From Methanoregulaceae archaeon (GTDB lineage Archaea; Halobacteriota; Methanomicrobia; Methanomicrobiales; Methanospirillaceae), in NCBI GenBank assembly GCA_025453715.1, contig JALOPT010000003.1, positions 1-27,099 of the forward strand: DNA of 27,099 nucleotides. Reading direction: 5' to 3'. A model generated the notes under the pieces. It worked only from the letters and a program-made list of their open reading frames with translations, was not told where the DNA came from and ran no database searches. Of this stretch, positions 8,111 to 14,944 are shown in pieces. Within the stretch, counting starts at the first letter, position 1; every line of letters begins with the position of its first letter. A program made the position numbers and the translations under genes.

Positions 8111-10750
8111 ATGCCAAGCCCAAAAAGAATAGGAAAAATTGAATTCGGCCTGCTATCCCCAAAAGAGATCAGGACGATGAGTGTACGGAAGATCATCTGG
8201 GCCGATACCTATGATGATGATGGTTTTCCATATCCCCAGGGACTTATGGACCTGAACCTCGGGGTTATTGACCCCGGTCTCCGGTGTAAGACCTGCGACC
8301 AGAAAGCAAGCGAATGCCCGGGCCATTTTGGGCATATCGAGCTTGCAAAACCAGTAATCCATGTCGGTTACACGCGTTTGATCCGGAAACTCCTCCGTGT
8401 GACATGCAAGAGCTGCTCCCGGCTCCTTCTCTCTCCCGAGGAGATTGAAAAAGTCGTGGGGACCGAGGAAGACGCGACTGGCGACGTGCTGTCTGAAAAA
8501 GACATCAAGAAAGAGAGGGTCTGCCCGCATTGCGGTGAGCAGCAGCTGAAGATCAACTTCGAGAAACCCACGACCTTTTCAGAGGTCCAGGTCGAGGAAG
8601 GTAAAAAGATCGAGCACAAGCTGACACCCGCAGACATCAGGTCCCGTCTTGAGAAGATCCCGGACGAGGACCTCAGGCACCTTGGAATCAACCCCGACGT
8701 AGCACGACCGGAATGGACAATTCTTACCGTGCTGCCAGTGCCGCCCGTAACGATGCGACCATCTATTATCCTTGAGAATGGCCAGAGGTCTGAAGATGAC
8801 CTCACCCATAAACTTGTTGATATAATCAGGATCAACCAGCGGTTCAAGGAAAACCAGGATGCAGGGGCTCCCCAGCTAATTATTGAAGATCTCTGGGAAC
8901 TGCTGCAGTACCATGTAACGACCTACCTGGACAACGAAGTGGCCGGGTGTCCTCCTGCACGTCATCGCAGTGGCCGGCCATTAAAGACGCTCTCCCAAAG
9001 ACTCAAGGGTAAAGATGGGCGTTTCCGTGGCTCACTGTCCGGTAAGAGGGTGAATTTCTCTGCACGTACAGTGATATCCCCTGACCCAAACCTCAGTGTT
9101 ATCCAGGTCGGGATTCCACTGGCAATTGCAAACGAGATGTCGATCCCGGTACACGTAGCACCGAATAACATCGATGAACTCAAGGCAATGGCAAGGAACG
9201 GGCCTAACCGTCCCACCCTTAACCACCCCTGCGGGGCCAACTATGTTATCAGGCCTGATAAACGCAGGCTTCGTCTTGCGGAAGGTAATCTTGATACGGT
9301 CGCTGATATGATTGAGCCGGGATGGACCGTTGAACGGCAGCTCCGGGACGGAGATATTGTCCTGTTCAACCGTCAGCCCTCCCTTCACCGTATGAGCATC
9401 ATGTCTCACCGTGTCAAGGTAATGGATGGCAAGACATTCAGGCTGAACCCTGCAGTATGCCCGCCATACAATGCTGATTTTGACGGGGATGAGATGAACC
9501 TCCATATCCCCCAGACTGAAGAGGCACGGGCAGAAGCTGCAATACTTGTTGCAGTTCAGGAAAACATCCTCTCGCCAAGATTCGGCGGCCCAATTATCGG
9601 GGGTATCCATGACCATATATCCGGGGTCTTCATGCTCACCAACCAGGTCCGCTGGTTTACAAGAGAAGATCTCCTCTACCTGCTGAAGGCAACCAACATC
9701 GAGCACCTCCCACCGCCGGCTCAGGAAGAGGATGGTGTACCAATGTGGACCAATAAGCAGGCCTTCTCAGTTATTTTACCTGACGGCCTCAACATGGTCT
9801 TCAAGGCCAGTTCCTGTGCAAATTGTGATACCTGCAAGCGGGATACCTGTGAACGTGATGCGTACGTGCAGATTGTCGATGGAGAACTAAAATCCGGTAC
9901 CATTGACAAGAAGGCTATCGGCGCATTTGACGGGCAGATCGTCCAGCGTGTCATCCGGCAATACGGGATGAAAAGGGCTGCTGATTTCATCGACGACATG
10001 ACGAAACTCTCGATCCGCTCTATCATGCTGGACGGGTTCTCGTTTGGTATCGATGATGAAGACCTTTCAAAGACTGAATATGGGCAGATAACCGAGGTCC
10101 TTGACGGTGCCGTGATGGATGTGCAAAAACGGATCCGTATCTATGAAGACGGACAGCTCGAACCTATGCCCGGTCGTACTCCGGAAGAAACCCTTGAAAT
10201 GCAGATCATGCAGGTCCTTGGGAAGGCTCGTGACCGTACTGGTGAGATTGCAGGTCGCCACCTCGGGCTTGGGAACAGCGCCGTGGTGATGGCTGTCAGT
10301 GGTGCAAGAGGTTCGATGCTTAACCTGACCCAGATGGCAGGTTGTGTCGGCCAGCAGTCAGTCCGTGGAGAGCGTATCATGCGTGGGTATGATGACCGGA
10401 CACTCCCCCATTTCAAGAAAGGGGACCGGGGATCGGATGCCCACGGGTTTATTAAACATAGTTACAAGGGCGGGCTCAATGCAACTGAGTTCTTCTTCCA
10501 CGCAATTGGTGGTCGTGAAGGGCTTGTCGATACGGCAGTCAGGACGTCCCAGAGCGGGTACCTGCAGCGGCGTATGATCAATGCATTACAGGACCTCAAA
10601 GTAGCATATGACGGGACTGTCAGGACGACCGGTGGTCGTATTATCCAGTTTACCTACGGTGAAGATGGGACCGACCCCATGAAGAGCAGCTTTGGTGACC
10701 CGGTGGACGTAAAAGGGATTGTAGAAAGTGTCCTGAAGGAGGAGGTTTAG
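8111..10750 (+). CDS. rpoA1: DNA-directed RNA polymerase subunit A' (RpoA1)
   Basis: The 879-aa N-terminal part of the largest subunit (Rpb1 homologue). The clamp zinc site is C59, C62, C69, H72 (CKTCDQKASECPGHFGH), followed by a second Cys set, CKSC and CPHCG. The absolutely conserved catalytic loop NADFDGDEM, whose three Asp residues bind the active-site magnesium, lies near residue 455. The RQPSLHRMSIM and GKRVNFSARTVISPDP motifs are intact. AGGAGGGG lies seven bases ahead of the ATG. The last codon is TAG, directly followed by the rpoA2 ATG with no gap. Confidence 0.98.
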   Translation: MPSPKRIGKIEFGLLSPKEIRTMSVRKIIWADTYDDDGFPYPQGLMDLNLGVIDPGLRCKTCDQKASECPGHFGHIELAKPVIHVGYTRLIRKLLRVTCKSCSRLLLSPEEIEKVVGTEEDATGDVLSEKDIKKERVCPHCGEQQLKINFEKPTTFSEVQVEEGKKIEHKLTPADIRSRLEKIPDEDLRHLGINPDVARPEWTILTVLPVPPVTMRPSIILENGQRSEDDLTHKLVDIIRINQRFKENQDAGAPQLIIEDLWELLQYHVTTYLDNEVAGCPPARHRSGRPLKTLSQRLKGKDGRFRGSLSGKRVNFSARTVISPDPNLSVIQVGIPLAIANEMSIPVHVAPNNIDELKAMARNGPNRPTLNHPCGANYVIRPDKRRLRLAEGNLDTVADMIEPGWTVERQLRDGDIVLFNRQPSLHRMSIMSHRVKVMDGKTFRLNPAVCPPYNADFDGDEMNLHIPQTEEARAEAAILVAVQENILSPRFGGPIIGGIHDHISGVFMLTNQVRWFTREDLLYLLKATNIEHLPPPAQEEDGVPMWTNKQAFSVILPDGLNMVFKASSCANCDTCKRDTCERDAYVQIVDGELKSGTIDKKAIGAFDGQIVQRVIRQYGMKRAADFIDDMTKLSIRSIMLDGFSFGIDDEDLSKTEYGQITEVLDGAVMDVQKRIRIYEDGQLEPMPGRTPEETLEMQIMQVLGKARDRTGEIAGRHLGLGNSAVVMAVSGARGSMLNLTQMAGCVGQQSVRGERIMRGYDDRTLPHFKKGDRGSDAHGFIKHSYKGGLNATEFFFHAIGGREGLVDTAVRTSQSGYLQRRMINALQDLKVAYDGTVRTTGGRIIQFTYGEDGTDPMKSSFGDPVDVKGIVESVLKEEV

Positions 10751-11914
10751 ATGACGCCCGAACAGGAACAAATCATTGATAACGAGTCACTTCCGGTCAA
10801 GACGAAGGAGCAGCTGAAAAAGTTCCTCGCCGAGAAAAACATCAGTGATGACCAGTTCACAGTAATTATTGAGCAGGTCAACTCTGAATACCAGAGCACA
10901 AGGATTGAGGCATGCGAGGCAGTCGGTGTTATTGCTGCACAGTCCATCGGTGAACCTGGTACTCAGATGACGATGCGTACGTTCCACTACGCAGGTGTCG
11001 CCGAGATCAACGTTACCCTGGGGCTCCCGAGACTGATCGAGATCATGGACGCAAGGAAAGAACCGAGCACCCCGACGATGACGATCTATCTCGAACCCGA
11101 CTTTGGAGCAGACCGTGACCGTGCCCGTGAGGTAAGCTGGCAGATTGAAGCAGCGACCCTACAGGAGTTCGGGGATATCACAATCGACATGGAAAATATG
11201 CAGATTGTCGTCCACCTGAACAACGCGGTATGCGAGAAAAGGAAAATTTCAGTTGCAACAATCATTGAGACCGCACCCCGCAAGATCAGGGAGCGGCGCC
11301 ATTACCGCGACTTTGAACACGAGATCGATGAAAAGGATGCGATCATAAACTTCATGCCAAAAAACAGGGAGAGCTACCAGAACCTCTTCCAGCTCGCGGA
11401 GCACGTGCGGAATGTGATTGTACAGGGCATCGATGATATCGAGCGTGTTGTCGTCCGGAAGGAGAGCGGGGAGTATATACTTTATACTGAAGGCTCAAAT
11501 CTAAAGGATGTATTCGATGTCGAAGGTGTGGATACCAGGCGTACCCGTACTAACAACATCAATGAGATTTCCCAGGTCCTTGGTATTGAGGCTGCCCGGA
11601 ACGCAATCATCCATGAGGCCGTTTCCACGCTCAATGAGCAGGGTATCCTCGTTGATGTCCGGCACATCATGCTCGTCGCCGACATGATGTGCATGGAAGG
11701 CGAGGTCAAGCAGATTGGAAGGCATGGTATTGCGGGCGAAAAGGAGAGCGTGCTCTCACGTGCTGCATTCGAAGTAACCGTTAACCACCTGCTTGATGCT
11801 GCAGTGGCAAACGAAGTGGATGAATTATCCGGCGTCACAGAAAATGTGATCGTAGGCCAGCCGATACAGCTGGGGACCGGAGATGTAAAACTAATCGCTA
11901 AACCTATGAATTAG
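10751..11914 (+). CDS. rpoA2: DNA-directed RNA polymerase subunit A'' (RpoA2)
   Basis: The 387-aa C-terminal part of the largest subunit, forming the trigger loop, jaw and cleft regions. The trigger-loop region EACEAVGVIAAQSIGEPGTQ and MTMRTFHYAGVAE is at about residues 54-84. The GLPRLIEIMDARKEPSTPTM segment and the C-terminal LDAAVANEVDELSGVTENV region match the family. GGAGGAGG just inside the end of rpoA1 serves as its ribosome binding site. The stop is TAG, ten bases before rpl30e. Confidence 0.97.
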   Translation: MTPEQEQIIDNESLPVKTKEQLKKFLAEKNISDDQFTVIIEQVNSEYQSTRIEACEAVGVIAAQSIGEPGTQMTMRTFHYAGVAEINVTLGLPRLIEIMDARKEPSTPTMTIYLEPDFGADRDRAREVSWQIEAATLQEFGDITIDMENMQIVVHLNNAVCEKRKISVATIIETAPRKIRERRHYRDFEHEIDEKDAIINFMPKNRESYQNLFQLAEHVRNVIVQGIDDIERVVVRKESGEYILYTEGSNLKDVFDVEGVDTRRTRTNNINEISQVLGIEAARNAIIHEAVSTLNEQGILVDVRHIMLVADMMCMEGEVKQIGRHGIAGEKESVLSRAAFEVTVNHLLDAAVANEVDELSGVTENVIVGQPIQLGTGDVKLIAKPMN

Positions 11915-11924
11915 GAGAATTGCA

Positions 11925-12215
11925 ATGGATTTTAATGCTTCATTAAGAAGGGCTATCAAGACTGGCGATGTCCTTCTCGGTCAGAATAAAACAGAAAAAT
12001 GTATTGAGTCAGGAAAAGCGCAGATCGTGGTAGTGGCAGCAAATTGCCCGGCCACCTTCCTGCAGTCAATGAAGACAAAAGAAGGTCTTTTTGTCCACAC
12101 ATTTGAAGGCTCAAGCGTTGCGCTTGGAAAGGCCTGTGGTAAACCCTTCATGGTCAGTGCACTTGCAGTAATTGACCCCGGCGAGTCAGATATTCTCTCT
12201 CTTAAGAGGGCATGA
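11925..12215 (+). CDS. rpl30e: large ribosomal subunit protein eL30 (L30e)
   Basis: A 96-aa protein of the L7Ae/L30e RNA-binding superfamily. Features include the N-terminal LRRAIKTGDVLLGQNKTEKC helix, AQIVVVAANCP, and a C-terminal KPFMVSALAVIDPGES. L30e in this position of the rpo operon is the normal euryarchaeal arrangement, which separates it from other L7Ae-like proteins. AGGAG precedes the ATG. Confidence 0.93.
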   Translation: MDFNASLRRAIKTGDVLLGQNKTEKCIESGKAQIVVVAANCPATFLQSMKTKEGLFVHTFEGSSVALGKACGKPFMVSALAVIDPGESDILSLKRA

Positions 12216-12216
12216 T

Positions 12217-12666
12217 ATGGTCGAAGTCAAACTGACAGAGGACTGCATGGGCCTGATCTCCCAGTTTGAACGTCTGACCGGTGCAGGGAGCCGTGACTGT
12301 ATCATTGACGACCGGAATAACAGGATTATTTTTGTTGTCAATCCAGGGGAAATGGGCCTTGCGATTGGTAAAAAAGGTGCCAGCATAAAAAAGGCCTCTG
12401 AAGTCATGGGGAAAAAAATCGAGGTTGTGGAATACTCCACAGACGCAACCCAGTTTTTGAAAAACTGTTTCCTACCGGCACAGGTGACATCTGTTGAGTT
12501 CGAAAATGATGAAACGGGTGAACAGGTGGCACATATTGAGGTCAGGGACGAGGACCGGGGTATTGCGATCGGAAAGGAAGGCAAAAATATTTTCAAAGCG
12601 AAAAAACTCTCTCAAAGACAGCATAATATCGGGGATGTCCAGCTGGTCCCGCACGAGAACGAATAA
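12217..12666 (+). CDS. nusA: transcription elongation factor NusA (archaeal, KH domains only)
   Basis: A 149-aa protein containing two KH RNA-binding domains with GKKG (51-54) and GKEG (119-122) loops, and lacking the N-terminal and S1 domains of bacterial NusA, as usual in archaea. The ATG at 12217 follows the L30e stop by one base; an upstream in-frame ATG at 12172 lies inside rpl30e and is less likely. It is the last gene of the rpo operon here: a hairpin and T-tracts follow immediately. Confidence 0.93.
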   Translation: MVEVKLTEDCMGLISQFERLTGAGSRDCIIDDRNNRIIFVVNPGEMGLAIGKKGASIKKASEVMGKKIEVVEYSTDATQFLKNCFLPAQVTSVEFENDETGEQVAHIEVRDEDRGIAIGKEGKNIFKAKKLSQRQHNIGDVQLVPHENE

Positions 12667-12704
12667 ATTCGTTCTTGTATCGCAATCTTTTTTGATTTCT
12701 TTTT
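12656..12704 (+). terminator. terminator of the rpo-nusA operon
   Basis: AGAACGAA (12656-12663) and TTCGTTCT (12668-12675) form a perfect 8-bp stem around loop TAAA. T-runs follow at 12688-12693 and around 12699-12704. The stem overlaps the nusA stop codon. Confidence 0.75.
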
Positions 12705-12896
12705 AATGAACGGGGGATTTCTTCTGTTTACCCAATAACTGCCGGGATAATATCCCGTTTCTCAATATTTTTGGCTTCAGCCGTTCAGACACAAATGAAT
12801 CGAAAGAATCGCCCAAATTGTGCAATTTCAGCTTTCGCGGGAAGTGATTAAATGCTGTGGTTTTTCGGAAAACCTGGAGACCGGTTACGAGAATAG

Positions 12897-12971
12897 CGGG
12901 CCTGGAGGGATTCGAACCCCCGACATCCGGGTTAGAAGCCCGGCGCTATGTCCAAGCTAAGCCACAAGCCC
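12897..12971 (-). tRNA. tRNA-Arg (anticodon TCT)
   Basis: Read on the minus strand, the acceptor stem is GGGCTTG with CAGGCCC and G as discriminator. The anticodon stem CCGGG/CCCGG holds loop CTTCTAA, giving anticodon TCT (bases 12936-12934). The T-arm GGGGG TTCGAAT CCCTC is canonical; the D-stem has one T-T mismatch. No CCA is encoded and no intron is present. It lies convergent to the rpo operon. A TATA-like element (AAATATTATAG on minus, about 12981-12991) precedes it. Confidence 0.94.
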
Positions 12972-13084
12972 AATTGGCTCTATAATATTTGTCAGGCTAT
13001 CCTATGTAACTATCGCAATTTGGAACAAAATGATATCAGGTGATCAACTGCCCGGTGATAAAAAAAAGAGCAGACCTGGGTAAT

Positions 13085-13477
13085 CTAACCCGCGTGGTAG
13101 CTGCAGCACTTCACAACTTCGACAAGGACCGGAGAAAACATCGTGTCCTGTGTTACCGTTCTCACAGTGGAGTTGCAACAAAATTTCAATTTTACCCGTG
13201 CTGACATGCGCTCCCGCTCTTCATACACCATACCCGGGGAGAACTCGATCAGCCGTTTCATCGTAATGGATATCCCGATGATATCTGCGACAATTCCCTG
13301 GTCTCCTATTGCGAGGTCTTCCCTGTTTATTGATGTCAGGAAAATAGGCATACCGGGTTCGGCATTATTGAGCGTAATGACATTCGGGGTACTGTGAAGT
13401 TCGAGAGTCCGCGCCTTTCCCTGCTTGAGATCCTTGATCACTTCAGGTGAAATTCCGGTTAATACTGTACATTCCAT
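13085..13477 (-). CDS. DUF473-like family protein
   Basis: A protein of about 130 aa resembling the methanogen family DUF473: CTVLTGISPEVIKDL at the N-terminus, FLTSINREDLAIGDQGIVA in the middle, then MVYEERERMSARVKL. Its function is unknown. The start is taken as ATG 13477 because GGGTGA lies five bases upstream; a GTG at 13486 overlapping the stop of the preceding gene is an alternative. Either way it is tightly coupled to the PAC2 gene. It ends in TAG. Confidence 0.75.
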   Translation of the reverse strand: MECTVLTGISPEVIKDLKQGKARTLELHSTPNVITLNNAEPGMPIFLTSINREDLAIGDQGIVADIIGISITMKRLIEFSPGMVYEERERMSARVKLKFCCNSTVRTVTQDTMFSPVLVEVVKCCSYHAG

Positions 13478-13482
13478 GTAAT

Positions 13483-14211
13483 TCACCCATACATCGGAAG
13501 GTTCTCTTTCTTTGGTATAGTTTCCTGGGATTGTACTTCTTCAGCAAGTTTATGCATCGTGGCCTCGATTTCCTCAGCTTGTTCAAGCAGGGGCTTGACA
13601 TCAAGATTTATGTCATACATTTTATTGAGGACCTCGATCGTTGAAGCTGACGCCCGCGGATCGGGTGCATTAATTGTCTCTCCGAGAAGACCATAGGCGG
13701 AAATCCCCCTGATCTTACATTCCGTGAGCAGGCTGCTCGCAATACCTGAAATACTCCCCATTGGGAGAATTATTGTATTTTCATGGATGCGTGGCAGGTC
13801 CTGCTCTGTGGTGGCTACCCCGAACACACGTTTTTCTGTTTCATTCGTGATGATCCCGGCAATGGTGACAATTTCCTTGATCTTGAATGGCATCAGCCAG
13901 TCCATAATCCCGTTCGAGACCTCGTAGCAGATCATGGGATGTATTGGAATATCGGCGACGAGAACAACGAGTTTTTCTTTTTCATAGATACGGACTGGGA
14001 CATTAATGACCCCCTTGTTCATCATGGCCAGTGGAGGGAAGAATTTGCTTGTCATGCTGCCGATCTGCTGGAATTCCAGCTGATCAACCATGTACTGGAG
14101 GGCAATACTACCTACCAGTCCGCTCCCTGGAAACCCCATAAGGACCGACGCTCCTTCGGTGCTCAAAGGTTTTGAAAAAATCTTTATATCAAAGCTAGCT
14201 TCTGGTGACAT
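13483..14211 (-). CDS. PAC2 family protein (proteasome assembly chaperone-like)
   Basis: A 242-aa protein of the PAC2/DUF75 family, related to proteasome assembly chaperones of eukaryotes. Key features are LMGFPGSGLVGSIALQYMV near the N-terminus, the IYEKEKLVVLVADIPI strand, and GLLGETINAPDPRAS toward the C-terminus. A Glu-rich C-terminal helix follows. The ATG at 14211 gives the usual family length; the open frame continues upstream to 14313 but crosses the divergent gene's start region. Whether the archaeal member acts on the proteasome is unproven. Confidence 0.88.
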   Translation of the reverse strand: MSPEASFDIKIFSKPLSTEGASVLMGFPGSGLVGSIALQYMVDQLEFQQIGSMTSKFFPPLAMMNKGVINVPVRIYEKEKLVVLVADIPIHPMICYEVSNGIMDWLMPFKIKEIVTIAGIITNETEKRVFGVATTEQDLPRIHENTIILPMGSISGIASSLLTECKIRGISAYGLLGETINAPDPRASASTIEVLNKMYDINLDVKPLLEQAEEIEATMHKLAEEVQSQETIPKKENLPMYG

Positions 14212-14218
14212 TAGATTA

Positions 14219-14226
14219 ACATATAC
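14219..14226 (+). promoter_or_regulatory. candidate TATA box in the 34-base divergent spacer
   Basis: ACATATAC is centred about 24 bases before the ATG of the DUF5611-like gene, which has no visible ribosome binding site, so a leaderless transcript is likely. The element is nearly symmetrical and lies between two divergent genes. Confidence 0.4.
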
Positions 14227-14245
14227 GACCTTACTAAAAAGTATT

Positions 14246-14557
14246 ATGCAAGAGTACCCAGTGAAGAGGGGATTTTCAAAGAATTTACCGGCAACAATGG
14301 TTGAACAACTCAAAGAATGCTTCGGTACAGAGCCGAAACATAAGGAGGGGCATTACCAGATAAGTTACGGGGCACTCAAGGTCCTTGATGCCTCCCTTGG
14401 GGCTGATGGCAAATCAATTATTATCAGGACTGAGTCGGATCTTAAAGTTACCGATGAAACAATTCTGGATACGAACAGGCGGTTCCGGAAATACCTTGAT
14501 GCCGTAACAGGCTATAATACAAAAGAAAGAGTTAAAAAGGCAAAAACAGTAGAATAG
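14246..14557 (+). CDS. DUF5611-like family protein
   Basis: A 103-aa small protein beginning MQEYPVKRGFSKNL, resembling the methanogen family DUF5611. It has alternating strand and helix pattern and a basic C-terminal helix (RRFRKYLDAVTGYNTKERVKKAK). The ATG at 14246 is preferred over upstream starts because those lie inside the divergent PAC2 gene. The function is unknown. It ends in TAG. Confidence 0.75.
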   Translation: MQEYPVKRGFSKNLPATMVEQLKECFGTEPKHKEGHYQISYGALKVLDASLGADGKSIIIRTESDLKVTDETILDTNRRFRKYLDAVTGYNTKERVKKAKTVE

Positions 14558-14944
14558 CCTGAAATTTCTTTTTGCCAAATGGTTATTATATTCCAGTTCA
14601 GGAAAATTTTCTGATCCCGTTATTCTGTTATTTCGTCCTCGTTGAAACCCCGAATAGTAAAAAAACATTGACTGGAGGGTTTCTCTCTCCCTCCCTGCTC
14701 TATCCCAGATACGATATTCATTGGCAGGATTCAATTGGGTGATTCGATAAATTTCAGAGATTTGGAGATTATTCACTATCCCAACCGGGTTCACCACAGC
14801 GGCGGGGGAAGGTCCCCATATGGGTGATTAAATTTTGGAATAATCTAATCTGCAAGATAGATTTGAGAGGGTTTCCCATGAATATATGTGAACCAACCCC
14901 GGTATGAAGAGATTTTTAAAAGGGTTAAAAAAGTTTAGGTGAAT
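14558..14944. other. intergenic region without a supported gene
   Basis: The 387 bases between the DUF5611-like gene and leuS hold no frame that reads as protein. A perfect 10-base palindrome, CCCATATGGG, is at 14815-14824. Its right end contains the leuS terminator. Confidence 0.45.
14913..14938 (-). terminator. terminator-like inverted repeat after leuS
   Basis: TTTTTAA (14913-14919) pairs with TTAAAAA (14925-14931), and the minus strand reads CTTTTTTAACCCTTTTAAAAA directly after the leuS stop. T-rich on the minus strand, it fits archaeal termination. Confidence 0.45.

Noticed and set aside
12743..12757. CGGGATAATATCCCG hairpin after nusA as a second terminator
   Set aside because: It lacks a close T-run and lies beyond the convincing hairpin and T-tracts at 12656-12704.
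14414..14797. 127-aa minus-strand open frame overlapping the end of the DUF5611-like gene
   Set aside because: It runs antisense over a better-supported gene, lacks a ribosome binding site and its residues look like a shadow frame.
14815..14824. Perfect palindrome CCCATATGGG as an operator
   Set aside because: Single 10-base palindrome in a gap, not near a recognised promoter; expected by chance at this frequency.
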